Shown here in pieces: positions 41,779 through 50,658 of a stretch of 64,000 bases of DNA. Numbering within the stretch: the stretch's first letter is position 1; every line of letters starts with the position of its first letter. Source of the DNA: JADGQN01 sp035315185 (GTDB lineage Bacteria > Desulfobacterota > Syntrophorhabdia > Syntrophorhabdales > WCHB1-27); NCBI GenBank assembly GCA_035315185.1, contig DATFYE010000206.1, forward strand, positions 1 through 64,000, in the 5' to 3' direction. The notes under the pieces were generated by a model. That model was not told the DNA's origin, ran no database searches, and worked only from the letters and a program-made list of their open reading frames with translations. The position numbers and the translations under genes were made by a program.

Positions 41779-42888
41779 CTATTCGACGAAGACTGCTAGT
41801 ACCGCCCCCACCCCCAGCGCCAGCAGAAAAATTCCGGGTAAGAACGAAACTCCCATCGCGTGCGCTTGACGAAAAAGAGCACTGTTTTCGCGAAATGCGG
41901 CTGCACCGCCGGCCACTATTGCCAGCCAGGCAAGCCCGCCACCCAGTAGAAGAACGCCGCCGACTGCTCCTCCTACCTTGAGATTGAAGAAGAAGTCTAC
42001 CCACGATGATGAGCCCTTCTTCTGTGCTGAGTTAACTGCTCTGCCCGCAACATGGGGTTTCTCTTCAGGCCGCATTTCTGTTTCAGGTGCGACTTTGGGG
42101 GGCTCTTCTGCAGCCTTCGGACTCAAAGCTACCTGCCCCGTGGAAGATGGTTGGTCCGGCTCGATTTTCAAAGGTGGCTGTTGGGGTGCCGAAGCCTGGG
42201 CTAACGGCTGAACCTTAGGTTCTGTTTTACTTTGTGGCTGCGCAACCGGCGCTTCTCTGCTCACTGCTGCACCCGACTGCTTCACACTTGACATGGCTTG
42301 TTGATGAGCTTCCGCTGCCAAAGGGGCGGCTCTGCCCGTTGTTTCTGCTTTTGGAACTGGCCTGATTTCTTTGGTCGTCGGCGTGGGCTCGCGATCCACT
42401 TTAGCCGGTTTCGGAGTTCCCGAAGCCTGTGTCGCAGCTATATTACCTCCTGTGCGAACCACGTAAAAGCTCCGCCCTTTGTCCTGTGACGATTTCTTGA
42501 ACCACCTGCCTTCGATCCTGTCCATCGTCACGAATTTTCCTTCGAAATTTCCCGTTACCTTGCCGTTAACGAACTCCTGCAGCGCAAACGTGCCGTGCTC
42601 GTTAATCGTGCCCTTCAACTGGATGTCGCCCCCGAAGGCTTCATAAGAGTAGGTACCGTGGAGGCTTGGGCCGTCCTGGTAGAGTCTCATTTCGATCTTC
42701 AGCCCTTTGGCTATCTCTCCGTGGAAAGTGGACGGTCCGGAAGTATTGAGGACGGCACTTTCCGCAGTGGCCTGTGCGCTGGTGCACACCATCATGGGCA
42801 GGACGGCAATGATCGCCGCACAGACTGCCAGAGCTTTCTGAGCCGGTGAGACCGGACCGGATCGCCGCTTCAACCACAACATAGGCAT
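41779..42888 (-). CDS. Exported membrane protein with Pro/Gln/Lys-rich linker, unknown
   Basis: Protein of 369 residues, not recognised. A signal or anchor segment (KALAVCAAIIAVLPMMVCTS) is followed by a beta-rich domain (FHGEIAKGLKIEMRLYQDGP, LKGTINEHGTFALQEFVNGK, GNFEGKFVTMDRIEGRWF). That domain resembles small exported proteins that report energy or bind ligands through repeated strands. Then comes a 150-residue low-complexity linker rich in Pro, Ala, Lys and Gln, and two C-terminal membrane helices (VGGAVGGVLLLGGGLAWLAI, MGVSFLPGIFLLALGVGAVL). It is likely an inner-membrane protein with a periplasmic N-domain. ATG 42888. Confidence 0.65.
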   Translation of the reverse strand: MPMLWLKRRSGPVSPAQKALAVCAAIIAVLPMMVCTSAQATAESAVLNTSGPSTFHGEIAKGLKIEMRLYQDGPSLHGTYSYEAFGGDIQLKGTINEHGTFALQEFVNGKVTGNFEGKFVTMDRIEGRWFKKSSQDKGRSFYVVRTGGNIAATQASGTPKPAKVDREPTPTTKEIRPVPKAETTGRAAPLAAEAHQQAMSSVKQSGAAVSREAPVAQPQSKTEPKVQPLAQASAPQQPPLKIEPDQPSSTGQVALSPKAAEEPPKVAPETEMRPEEKPHVAGRAVNSAQKKGSSSWVDFFFNLKVGGAVGGVLLLGGGLAWLAIVAGGAAAFRENSALFRQAHAMGVSFLPGIFLLALGVGAVLAVFVE

Positions 42889-43176
42889 GACTTAGTCACC
42901 CCCTCCATTTTTATCGTTTATCGCCTGTATCATTACTTACTTAAGCTCCTCCACATGCGCTCCTGAAAGCCTCGCGCGGGTTAAGCGTCGTTTCGCGTTA
43001 GACTTCCCTACGGATGAGCTACCGGTCAAGCTTCTACCAGTGGTCAGCAAGGAGTGTGCCAGGAATGAATGGAGAGTAAAACGGGATTCTTCTTTGGATG
43101 CCGCAGAGTTTCAAAATTTCTGTGTAGCTCTGAATTACTGATGAACACAGGGCGCTGGAGCCACTTCCAGGCATGC

Positions 43177-43250
43177 GGCGGAAATATTTCGCCGGCCCTT
43201 CTCCTCACAATTGAGGAGAACGTGTACCACTCATGCAGGAAATAATTTCC
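43177..43250. repeat. Cluster of three short hairpins before the ligase stop
   Basis: GGCG-GAAATATTTC-GCC (43177-43193), TCTCCTCA/TGAGGAGA (43200-43207 and 43212-43219) and GGAAATAATTTCC (43238-43250). They lie in the 396-base gap between the unknown membrane protein (divergent start) and the end of the ligase operon; the middle one could act as its terminator, although it lacks a T-tract. The rest of the gap shows nothing. Confidence 0.5.
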
Positions 43251-43284
43251 TCACGGTGGGGAAGCAAAAGACCCTTTGACTTCC

Positions 43285-44943
43285 TTATCCCCGGCTTTCC
43301 TTCTCGACCTTATCGGTGATAATCTGGCGCAGAGCCTTCTTATCAATCTTCCCTACTTCGGTCATAGGAAAGGCGTCAACTAGTTCCAAGCGCTCAGGAA
43401 GCTTGATGACGGAAATATTTCGCTCTTCCTTGAGGAAACGGCAGAGCTCATCGAGGGTCAGGCTCTGGCCTCCTTTTGGCAAGACAAAGGCGCACCCTTT
43501 TTCTCCAAGAATGCGGTCAGGCATGGACACGTAAGCGCAGTTTTCCACCTTCGGGTGGGCGAGGATGTGATTCTCTACCTCTTCGGCACTTATTTTTTCA
43601 CCGCCCCGATTGATCGTATCCTTTATCCTGCCCTCCACGCTGACATACCTGCCTCTGTACATCTTTACCACGTCACCCGTGCGATAAAAGCCATCAGCGC
43701 TAAACGCCTTCCTGTTGTACTCCAGAGAGTTATAGTAGCCCCTGATCGTTGTCGGGCCGCGCACAAGTAACTCGCCAAGCTCTCCATAAGGAACCTCTTT
43801 CTCATTTTCATCTACCACCCGGACTTCATCATCCTCGAACATGGGAGCCCCTTGAGTATTCAGGAGCAGCTCTTCGGAATCACCACGTTCGGTCCAGAAA
43901 AGCATGCCTTCAGACATCCCAAGGTTCTGGTGGTAGTCGCAGCCGAGTACCGGCTTTATCTTTTTCGCCGCCTCAGCATTTAACCGCGCGCCGCCTGCCA
44001 GTATCGCCTCGAGAGAACTCAAATCAAACCGACCAAGCTCCGGAGCCTCCATCCACCTGATCAGCAGAGCGGGGGGCGTAGGCATGATGGTTATCCTCTC
44101 CTTCTGAATCGCGTCAAACACGACGTCGGTCCTGGGCGAAGGGATTAACACGACTCTTCCTCCGCGATAGATGACCCCTTGCAGTCCGGGGGAACAGAGT
44201 GCAAAGTTGTGGTTCACAGGAATGGCTATACCCATCACCGAGTCTTTTGTAATGCGTACGATTTCCCCGGCCCTCTTGCACATGAGCGCGTAATCATTGT
44301 GTGTCCGCGGAATGATCTTCGGGACACCCGTCGTCCCTCCGGACAGCTGGAATACGCCCGGCTCCATGGGATCGGGGCGAAATTTTTTTAGAGATTCTAC
44401 CGGTGTACGCTCTTCGATTTTGTCTGCGAGCAGCGAGGAGATCGAAATAAACTCTCCATCGACCTTCTGACCGGACACAAAGGTGAGCCTCAGGCTAGGC
44501 GTTTTCTTGCGGATCTCGCGGGACATAGTCTGGTGAGAGAAATCCTTGAATGCTGACGGAATAACGTGGGCCTTGGCCTTTGTAAACTGGGCAAAGAAGC
44601 CTATCTCGGCATCCCGGTGAACCGGAAGAGCCATGATGGGGATCACGCCGATTTTTACGGCAGCGAAATAGACATAAGCAAATTCGAGCTCGTTGGGGAG
44701 CTGCATGATCATCCTGTCATACGGCCGCAAGCCCCGCTCGATAAAGTGCAGGGCCAGTCTCGTTGCGCGCTCGCCGAGCTCTCTGTAGCTCACATATTCG
44801 CCGTTGCACACCAGCGCTACCCGCTCCCCATACTTAGCCACAGCCTCATCGAATTCTTCGCCAAGGGTCTTCCCGACCCAATAGCCTTTCTCTTTGTATC
44901 TCTTGGCAAATTCTTCCGGAAACGGTACAAATCCTTCAAGCAT
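43285..44943 (-). CDS. Aryl-acid adenylate-forming ligase (EntE/DhbE-like)
   Basis: Acyl/aryl-AMP ligase of 552 residues, closest in pattern to 2,3-dihydroxybenzoate-AMP ligases. FPEEFAKRYKEKGYWVG is the typical EntE-like start; the P-loop A3 is QLSGGTTGVPKIIPRTHNDY, A8 lies at YRTGDVVKMYRGRYVSVEGR, NRGGEKISAEEVE follows, and the C-terminal Lys is in MTEVGKIDKKAL. No carrier domain is attached. GGAGG lies four bases before ATG 44943. It follows a hydroxybenzoyl-CoA-reductase-like gene set on the same strand (about 260 bases away), so it likely activates an aromatic acid, as AMP ester or CoA thioester. Confidence 0.85.
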   Translation of the reverse strand: MLEGFVPFPEEFAKRYKEKGYWVGKTLGEEFDEAVAKYGERVALVCNGEYVSYRELGERATRLALHFIERGLRPYDRMIMQLPNELEFAYVYFAAVKIGVIPIMALPVHRDAEIGFFAQFTKAKAHVIPSAFKDFSHQTMSREIRKKTPSLRLTFVSGQKVDGEFISISSLLADKIEERTPVESLKKFRPDPMEPGVFQLSGGTTGVPKIIPRTHNDYALMCKRAGEIVRITKDSVMGIAIPVNHNFALCSPGLQGVIYRGGRVVLIPSPRTDVVFDAIQKERITIMPTPPALLIRWMEAPELGRFDLSSLEAILAGGARLNAEAAKKIKPVLGCDYHQNLGMSEGMLFWTERGDSEELLLNTQGAPMFEDDEVRVVDENEKEVPYGELGELLVRGPTTIRGYYNSLEYNRKAFSADGFYRTGDVVKMYRGRYVSVEGRIKDTINRGGEKISAEEVENHILAHPKVENCAYVSMPDRILGEKGCAFVLPKGGQSLTLDELCRFLKEERNISVIKLPERLELVDAFPMTEVGKIDKKALRQIITDKVEKESRG

Positions 44944-44980
44944 AAAACCTCCGTATCAGGATCGCTTCGCTTGAGGACCG

Positions 44981-45050
44981 GCCTTGCAAGGCTCGAGGAC
45001 TGCTTCGCTTAAGGACCGGGAACTCACGTTCCCTTGAGGCCATAAGCCTC
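44981..45050. repeat. Array of three hairpins and a direct repeat
   Basis: GCCTTGCAAGGC (44981-44992), GGGAAC-TCAC-GTTCCC (45018-45033) and GAGGC-CATAA-GCCTC (45036-45050). The phrase GCTTCGCTT-(G/A)-AGGACCGG occurs twice around them. This is the leader of the ligase gene (minus strand). Confidence 0.6.
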
Positions 45051-45093
45051 ACATCGCGATCACGTGTTTTGTTCTCTTCTGTTGGCGGCGAAG

Positions 45094-45198
45094 TAAAAAG
45101 CTCCAGGTGCGAGGCGCTCAAGTCACGGGGAGCAAAGGCGTACCTCGTGGTACGTCGCAGCTTCACGGGGCGCTGGCAACGAAGCAGATGGACTTTTG
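45094..45198 (-). repeat. Long palindromic repeat element, copy 4 (divergent)
   Basis: Centre CGTACC-TCGT-GGTACG (45139-45154), with GGCAACGAAGCAGATGGACT at the right end matching the conserved end of other copies and AAAAGCTCCA / TGGACTTTT arms. It is shorter and more divergent than the others, and the central stem carries a compensated base pair change (T-A to C-G). It lies between the small-subunit stop and the ligase leader. Confidence 0.6.
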
Positions 45199-45207
45199 AC
45201 AAAGCCG

Positions 45208-45681
45208 TCATTTAGCGATTTCTTGCGCTGCGGTGATAACCGCATCCACAATCTGCTGATATCCTGTGCACCGGCAGAGATTTCCGGAAATGGCTTTCCG
45301 TACGTCCATCGCCGTGGGCTTAGGATTCTTTTCCAGCAACGCCTTCGCTGACATGATCATACCCGGGGTACAAAAACCGCACTGAATGCCTCCCTGCCGC
45401 ACAAAGGCTACCTGCAGGGGATGCAGATTCTCACCCTGAGCAAGGCCTTCAATCGTGAGAATCTCTTTGCCATGAGCGTCCAGGGCAAGTACCAGACACG
45501 ACGCCACAGGCTTCCCGTCCATGATGACCGTGCACGCACCGCACTCTCCCTCGTTACACGATTTCTTTGTGCCGGTAAAACCGAGCGTCTCGCGAAGGAC
45601 TTCGACCAGAGTCCGGTGCGGTTCGATCTCCAGATCATATTCTTCTCCATTGACTCTGAGTGTAATCTCAACTTTTCTCAT
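45208..45681 (-). CDS. Xanthine-dehydrogenase-family [2Fe-2S] small subunit (HcrC-like)
   Basis: Iron-sulfur subunit of about 157 residues. The plant-type cluster is CNEGECGACTVIMDGKPVAS-C, the second cluster CGFCTPGM with CRCTGYQ; both are complete. ATG 45681 is preferred because AAGGGAG lies five bases upstream and the protein starts RKVEITLRVNGEEYDLE; the frame opens 30 codons earlier. It transfers electrons between the Mo centre and FAD or ferredoxin. It follows the FAD subunit by 11 bases. Confidence 0.9.
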   Translation of the reverse strand: MRKVEITLRVNGEEYDLEIEPHRTLVEVLRETLGFTGTKKSCNEGECGACTVIMDGKPVASCLVLALDAHGKEILTIEGLAQGENLHPLQVAFVRQGGIQCGFCTPGMIMSAKALLEKNPKPTAMDVRKAISGNLCRCTGYQQIVDAVITAAQEIAK

Positions 45682-45692
45682 GTGCGCTCCCT

Positions 45693-46595
45693 TTACCTCT
45701 TTGTGCTGTTCTTGACTCGTGAGCAGGCTTCGATGACTGCCCGCTTCGTGAGCACTTCCACCATGTCGCAACGGTATCCCAGAGAAGCCCGAAGGTCCGT
45801 GATCGGGCTGCAGACCGTGCCGGCCACTTTTCCTGCCTGCTCCGCCAGGGCCTCTGTTATTTCGTTCCCAGCCAGTGTCTGTTCAGCCATCGGCGCCCTG
45901 ATAGGTGTCGGAGCAACCGCTCCTAAAGCGATCCTGACTTCTTTGCACGTCCTGTTATCTTTATCCAGACAAACATACGCGGCCACGCCCACCAGCGCCA
46001 GGTCCATCGCAGCGCGCCGCATCAGCTTCAGGTACGCGGCACAGCTTCTCTCCGGTTGTTTGGGGATCTGAATATGCGTCAATATTTCATTCCTGGCAAC
46101 TTTAGACTCAGCGGGTCCCTTGAATAGTTTTTCAACAAGCACCGTGCGCTCGCCCTTCGGCCCCGAGAGCACGGCTTGTGCACCCATCGCAATCAAGGGT
46201 GGGGCCGTGTCTGCGGATGGCACGGCGCTGCAGAGGTTACCACCGATTGTAGCCAACGTCCTCACCTGGGGAGAGGCCATGACACAAACGGCGTCCCACA
46301 GGGCAGGCGCCTTCTCTTTGATGAGGGGCGACTCCTCCAGTTCAGCACAAGTCACGAGCGCGCCTATTTTGAGGCCCTTCTTGTCGTTGTAAGAGATGCC
46401 TTTAAGGGCCTTGATGTTTTTCACGTTAATGAGGTGTTCAGGCGTAAGAGCTCTCTTTTTCATTGCCAGAAGAAGATCGGTGCCGCCGGCAAAAACTCTG
46501 GCCTTGTTACCATACTTCTTCAGCAGACCCAGCGCTCCCGCGACCGATGCGGGTGCATGGTGTTCGAATTTGGGTAGCCTTCTTATAAACATCAC
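45693..46595 (-). CDS. Xanthine-dehydrogenase-family FAD-binding subunit (HcrB-like)
   Basis: Medium subunit of 300 residues. KARVFAGGTDLLLAMKKRAL and TLATIGGNLCSAVPSAD are the FAD-binding signatures; the C-terminal CO dehydrogenase flavoprotein domain follows. The extra [4Fe-4S] insert of classical 4-hydroxybenzoyl-CoA reductase is not evident. It overlaps the large subunit stop by four bases and precedes the small subunit, the usual order for some aromatic-acid reductases. Confidence 0.88.
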   Translation of the reverse strand: MMFIRRLPKFEHHAPASVAGALGLLKKYGNKARVFAGGTDLLLAMKKRALTPEHLINVKNIKALKGISYNDKKGLKIGALVTCAELEESPLIKEKAPALWDAVCVMASPQVRTLATIGGNLCSAVPSADTAPPLIAMGAQAVLSGPKGERTVLVEKLFKGPAESKVARNEILTHIQIPKQPERSCAAYLKLMRRAAMDLALVGVAAYVCLDKDNRTCKEVRIALGAVAPTPIRAPMAEQTLAGNEITEALAEQAGKVAGTVCSPITDLRASLGYRCDMVEVLTKRAVIEACSRVKNSTKR

Positions 46596-48871
46596 TTTCC
46601 CTCCTTTTTCTTCAACGCTGCCAGGATCTTCTCAGGAGTAATGGGCAGGTCCTTGATTCTCACCCCGACCGCATCGTAGATGCCGTTCGCAATAGCCGCC
46701 AGGCTCGAGCACGAGCTTGCTTCCCCAGCACCCTTGGCGCCAAAGGGACCATAGGGGTCGTGCGTGTGGACATGCTCCACTATGTATTCAGGCGTGTCCA
46801 GGGCAGTCGGCTGTTTGTAGTCGCGCCACGTGTGATTGAGTACGCGCCCCTTTTCATCATAGAGGCAGTCTTCGAGCAGCGCATGTCCCGTCATGTGTGC
46901 GCTGCCGCCGTTCACCTGCCCATCCAGCATGACCGGGTGGATCGGCTGGCCGGCATCATCGGCGCTTATACCCTTGATCAGCGTCACTCTCCCTGTCTCC
47001 CTGTCTACATCCACCATGACACCCGTGGCTATGAAGTCGAGTCCGTGTGCAAGGTTGCCACGGCCCGTTTTCCAGTCGACGATATCAATGTCCGTGGCGG
47101 CCCAGTAACCCCTGCCGTATAAGGGAGAGCCTTTCTCGTAATACGCCCTTCTCACGGCGGTTAAAAAATCCATCTTGACATCCGCTCTCTCCTTGTGAAA
47201 AATCATGCTGTTCTTGAACTCGAGCTCTTCCGGATTGACCTTCAATTCTGCGCCCGCAATTTCAGCAAGCTGGCGCTTCAGGTCTTTGGCGGCGGCTATC
47301 GTGGCATTCCCATTCCAGTAAGTACACCGGTCGCCGAACATACCAGAATCGAAGATGGTCGTATCTGAATCGCTGACGCCCTGGATGACGCTTTCAAAAG
47401 GAATACCGAGCACCTCTGCCGTCATCTGGCAGAAGATAGTATTGGACCCCTGTCCTATTTCCGTACCACCGTGGGTCACGACAACGTTTCCGTCTTCCAG
47501 CAGCTTCAGCATGACTGAGGAGCCGAAATGGCCGCCCAGCCGCACACCTGAGGGGTGCGAGGCACAGCTGTAGCCGATGCCCCTGCCCTTTGGTCTCGAT
47601 GTTCTGCTCTCTTTCCAGCCGATCCTCTTACCGCATTTCTCTATGCATTCCGGCAACCCTGATACGTCGATTATAAGACCATTGGCGGCATGCCAGTTAC
47701 TGGTGACAGCGTTCATATACCTGATGTCAACCTGGTCAACACCGAGGTCCTCGGCCACAATGCTCAGCATGGAGTCGAGACAGTACTGTGCCAGAACAAT
47801 CTCCTGGCCCCTTACCGTGCCGCACGGTGCCCTGTTCGAATAGGTAAGCTTCCCATGGTACTCGATGGCCGGGATCTTGTAGGGAACGTTCTGAAAAGCT
47901 CCGAAATAGTAAATGTTGAATGGCCCGATACCGGCGATAGGACCGCCTTCCAGCACGCATTCGGTCCGCAGCGCTGTAATCTGCCCGTTCTTCTTAAGGC
48001 CCATTTTCAGCTTGGCGTTCATCGCGTTCCGCTGCCGATACGCAGCCAGCACTTCGTCGTAGTTCAATACTGTTTTGACCGGTCGCCCCGTCATCTGGGC
48101 CAGTTTCACCGTCGCAAAATCGATGTCGAAGGGATCATGTTTTCCCGAGAATCCACCGCCGACGAAGGGATTGACGATCCTCATCTTTGATACGGGGATA
48201 TCGAGAGCCCGGCACATATGGCGCCAGGTGATGTACGGGCTCTGTTTGGAGCCCTGCAACAGCACCCTCCCTGTCGGGTCGACCTCGGCAAGACACGCGT
48301 GAGGCTCGATGAATCCGACGGTAACGCGCTGCGAACTGAACGTCTCCTCCCGTATATAATCCGCCTCTTTGAACCCCTTTTCTATGTCACCGAAAAGGAA
48401 ATCAGAGAAGTAAGCGATGTTGCTCTTCGAGAGCTCATTGACCAGGGGGGCTCCCGGCGCCATAGCATCTTCCGCCGTTAGAATAACGGGCAGCTCTTCG
48501 TAATCAACCTTGATGAGGTCGAGCGCCTCTTCAGCCCTGTCCTCGTCAACAGCCGCCACCGCAACGACACCTTCACCGAAGTGATGTACCTTGGTGACAG
48601 GCATGGGAAGCTGGTCTCTCGTGTCGGGCCTGGTGCCGTAAGGTATGCCCGGAAAATCCTTGCCCGTGACTATCGCCTTCACCCCTTTCAATGCCTTTGC
48701 CTTGCGCGTGTCGATATTGAGAATCTTTGCATGGGCAAGAGGACTCCGTAGGAGCTTTCCGTAAAGCATCCCGGGCGCAATGAGATCCGCTGCGTATTTG
48801 GCGGCCCCAGTCGCCTTTATACGTCCATCTGTTCTCTCCACTGGTTTTCCAACTACCGAATATTCTGCCAT
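46592..48871 (-). CDS. Xanthine-dehydrogenase-family molybdenum subunit (HcrA-like)
   Basis: Catalytic subunit of 759 residues binding molybdopterin cytosine dinucleotide. VGKPVERTDGRIKATGAAKY is the N-terminal motif; further ones are QGSKQSPYITWRHMCRALD, NPFVGGGFSGKHDPFDID, RAPCGTVRGQEIVLAQYCLD, THGGTEIGQGSNT and the catalytic-Glu loop FGAKGAGEASS. It acts in the cytoplasm with the FAD and FeS subunits, either as a hydroxylase or in reverse as a hydroxyaryl-CoA reductase. The adjacent aryl-acid ligase and MoaD-like gene support an aromatic pathway. Large-first order (A, B, C on the minus strand) is seen here. ATG 48871 has AAAGGAG upstream. Confidence 0.9.
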   Translation of the reverse strand: MAEYSVVGKPVERTDGRIKATGAAKYAADLIAPGMLYGKLLRSPLAHAKILNIDTRKAKALKGVKAIVTGKDFPGIPYGTRPDTRDQLPMPVTKVHHFGEGVVAVAAVDEDRAEEALDLIKVDYEELPVILTAEDAMAPGAPLVNELSKSNIAYFSDFLFGDIEKGFKEADYIREETFSSQRVTVGFIEPHACLAEVDPTGRVLLQGSKQSPYITWRHMCRALDIPVSKMRIVNPFVGGGFSGKHDPFDIDFATVKLAQMTGRPVKTVLNYDEVLAAYRQRNAMNAKLKMGLKKNGQITALRTECVLEGGPIAGIGPFNIYYFGAFQNVPYKIPAIEYHGKLTYSNRAPCGTVRGQEIVLAQYCLDSMLSIVAEDLGVDQVDIRYMNAVTSNWHAANGLIIDVSGLPECIEKCGKRIGWKESRTSRPKGRGIGYSCASHPSGVRLGGHFGSSVMLKLLEDGNVVVTHGGTEIGQGSNTIFCQMTAEVLGIPFESVIQGVSDSDTTIFDSGMFGDRCTYWNGNATIAAAKDLKRQLAEIAGAELKVNPEELEFKNSMIFHKERADVKMDFLTAVRRAYYEKGSPLYGRGYWAATDIDIVDWKTGRGNLAHGLDFIATGVMVDVDRETGRVTLIKGISADDAGQPIHPVMLDGQVNGGSAHMTGHALLEDCLYDEKGRVLNHTWRDYKQPTALDTPEYIVEHVHTHDPYGPFGAKGAGEASSCSSLAAIANGIYDAVGVRIKDLPITPEKILAALKKKEGK

Positions 48872-48907
48872 GTGCCTTATCTCCTTTCTTGATCTGTAAG
48901 CAACTGA

Positions 48908-49198
48908 CTATCCTCCGCCAAGAGACATGATCTTGATGTTGACGGTATCGCCATCCTTCAAAAGCGTCTCCAGCTCCCGGTCACACTTCTGGTATGGGAT
49001 ATCGTTAATCTCTGCTTCCCAGTCGTCGGGATCGAGTGCACGCGCTCCGGGACGCACGTATTCTATCGGCATGGGCGCAGACAGGCGCTGCAACTCCTCC
49101 AGCAACTGGCGCAGCGTAATCTCGTTACCGGCAAACTCGATATACTCCCGATCCTCTACTCCTGGCATTACAAAATTCGACTTAAGATGTATTTTCAT
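48908..49198 (-). CDS. MoaD/ThiS-like protein with GGG tail
   Basis: Beta-grasp protein of 96 residues ending SLGGG, consistent with a sulfur carrier for molybdopterin synthesis. KIHLKSNFVMPGVEDREYIE and the LRQLLEELQRLSA helix resemble MoaD. A longer-than-usual middle (YVRPGARALDPDDWEAEIND) is unusual. It is the first gene of the unit that runs to the large subunit (36 bases away), so it may be a dedicated cofactor supplier, parallel to the AOR-MoaD pair at 22 kb. Confidence 0.75.
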   Translation of the reverse strand: MKIHLKSNFVMPGVEDREYIEFAGNEITLRQLLEELQRLSAPMPIEYVRPGARALDPDDWEAEINDIPYQKCDRELETLLKDGDTVNIKIMSLGGG

Positions 49199-49337
49199 GG
49201 GTCATCCAATGGTTTAAAATGGGCTAGGGTCGCGACGAGAGAATCCCTCGGCTGGACACAACACTGCCTCTATGTTTTATAACGGGTAACAGGTCCACAG
49301 GTCAAGTAAAATGTCGTTCCGCATAATGAAATGTCGA

Positions 49338-49376
49338 ACTAGTTTTATTAGTTTGATTGGTTTGATTGGTTGTTAG
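49338..49376. repeat. Low-complexity TTTGATTGG tract
   Basis: ACTAGTTTTATTAGTTTG followed by ATTGGTTTGATTGGTTGTTAG, a degenerate tandem of TTTGATTGG units in the divergent spacer between the MoaD-like and radical SAM genes. Similar degenerate tracts occur at 40357, 50659 and 52177. Confidence 0.5.
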
Positions 49377-49428
49377 TTGAGGCGCGGCGTATTAATTTAT
49401 GAGAGAATGTATTCGGGGAGGGGAACTC

Positions 49429-50490
49429 ATGTCTTACGAACAAGGTGTAATCAGGCCACCGAGTGAGGCGCAAAGCCTGCTCATCCGCGTGACAAGGAAC
49501 TGCCCATGGAACCAATGTGTTTTCTGTCCCGCGTACAAGGGCACGAAATTTTCCAAGCGGACTGTTGAAGACGTAAAAAGCGATATCGACAATATGGCAC
49601 TGGCTTACGGTGCGCACGGGCACAGTATCACCACAGCCTTTCTTCAGGATGCGGACAGCCTCATACTTCCCACTGCGGACCTTCTGACAATATTGAACTA
49701 TCTCAAGGTAAAGTTCCCGAGCATCAGCCGCGTCACAAGCTATGCCCGTGCCAATACGATGAAGCGCAAGACCGTTGAAGAGTATAAGCAGCTGAGAGAA
49801 GCCGGACTGACGAGGGTACATACGGGCATGGAGAGCGGGTCTGCACGCGTACTGAAGCTGATACAGAAAGGCACCAGCGCTGAGGCAATGGTCGAAGGGG
49901 GCATACGCGTGAAAGAATCCGGCATTTCCCTTTCAGAATACATCATGCCCGGTGTGGGCGGACGTGGGCTGAGCGAAGAACATGCCGTCGAGACAGCACG
50001 GCTGTTGAATGCTATTGAACCGGATTTCATCAGGGTACGTACCTTTGCCATGCATCCGCAATCCCCCATGCAGCGCATGGTGGAGGAAGGCACCTTTCTA
50101 CCCATGGCCGACGACGAGATCGCCGGAGAGATCCGGCTGCTGGTCGCCACTCTCAAAGAAATGCACAGCTATTTCTCCTGTGCCGATTTCAGTCTCAATC
50201 TTCTGATGCAGGTTGATGGGTATCTTGATGAGAAAAAGAAAGCAATGCTCGAAGAGCTCGACAAATTCCTCGCTCTCAGCAAGGAACAGAAGCAGGCGTA
50301 CTCTCTCTTGCGTCGCTCATCACCAGGGGTTCCATATCCCCTGGACGTTCTGGAGGATAAGAACCTGCTCAATAAGATTTTGCCCGAGATAACAAAATTG
50401 GAGAGCAAAGGGTCCGATGAATTCAACAGGTACATCTGGATGCTTATGACGTATCAGTTGCCGCAGCCGCAGACCGAGTACTGGACCTAA
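49429..50490 (+). CDS. Radical SAM protein
   Basis: Radical SAM enzyme of about 353 residues. The cluster motif lies in TRNCPWNQCVFCPAYKG with C-x4-C-x2-C spacing, a variant of the usual C-x3-C-x2-C. HTGMESGSARVLKLIQKGTS and EYIMPGVGGRGLSEEHA are the SAM-binding regions. The C-terminal third is helical and unrecognised. ATG 49429 has GGGGAGGGG upstream; the frame opens 10 codons earlier. It stands alone, ending in the next repeat element. The reaction is unknown. Confidence 0.83.
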   Translation: MSYEQGVIRPPSEAQSLLIRVTRNCPWNQCVFCPAYKGTKFSKRTVEDVKSDIDNMALAYGAHGHSITTAFLQDADSLILPTADLLTILNYLKVKFPSISRVTSYARANTMKRKTVEEYKQLREAGLTRVHTGMESGSARVLKLIQKGTSAEAMVEGGIRVKESGISLSEYIMPGVGGRGLSEEHAVETARLLNAIEPDFIRVRTFAMHPQSPMQRMVEEGTFLPMADDEIAGEIRLLVATLKEMHSYFSCADFSLNLLMQVDGYLDEKKKAMLEELDKFLALSKEQKQAYSLLRRSSPGVPYPLDVLEDKNLLNKILPEITKLESKGSDEFNRYIWMLMTYQLPQPQTEYWT

Positions 50491-50616
50491 TACCAATTCG
50501 CCTTCAAGCGTATACCTTCGTTGTCGCTGCGTCGCCTTTCCTCGACGTACTTCTGAGTACGCCTGCGTCGTCTCCTCGCTGCCGCCTCGGTCTCCATCTT
50601 GAATGCAAATTGGTAT
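50490..50616 (+). repeat. Long palindromic repeat element, copy 5 (reference, no nested hairpin)
   Basis: Arms ATACCAATTCGCCTTCAAG and the complement of ATACCAATTTGCATTCAAG (19 bases, two mismatches besides C/T); centre CGTACT-TCTG-AGTACG; total 127 bases. It contains GTATACCTTCGTTGTCGCTG and CTGCCGCCTCGGTCTCCA, both found in copies 1, 2 and 6. Its first base overlaps the radical SAM stop. Confidence 0.82.
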
Positions 50617-50658
50617 AGCACATCAGCCATCAGCAACAGCGTTACGGTCCTGTAGGTT

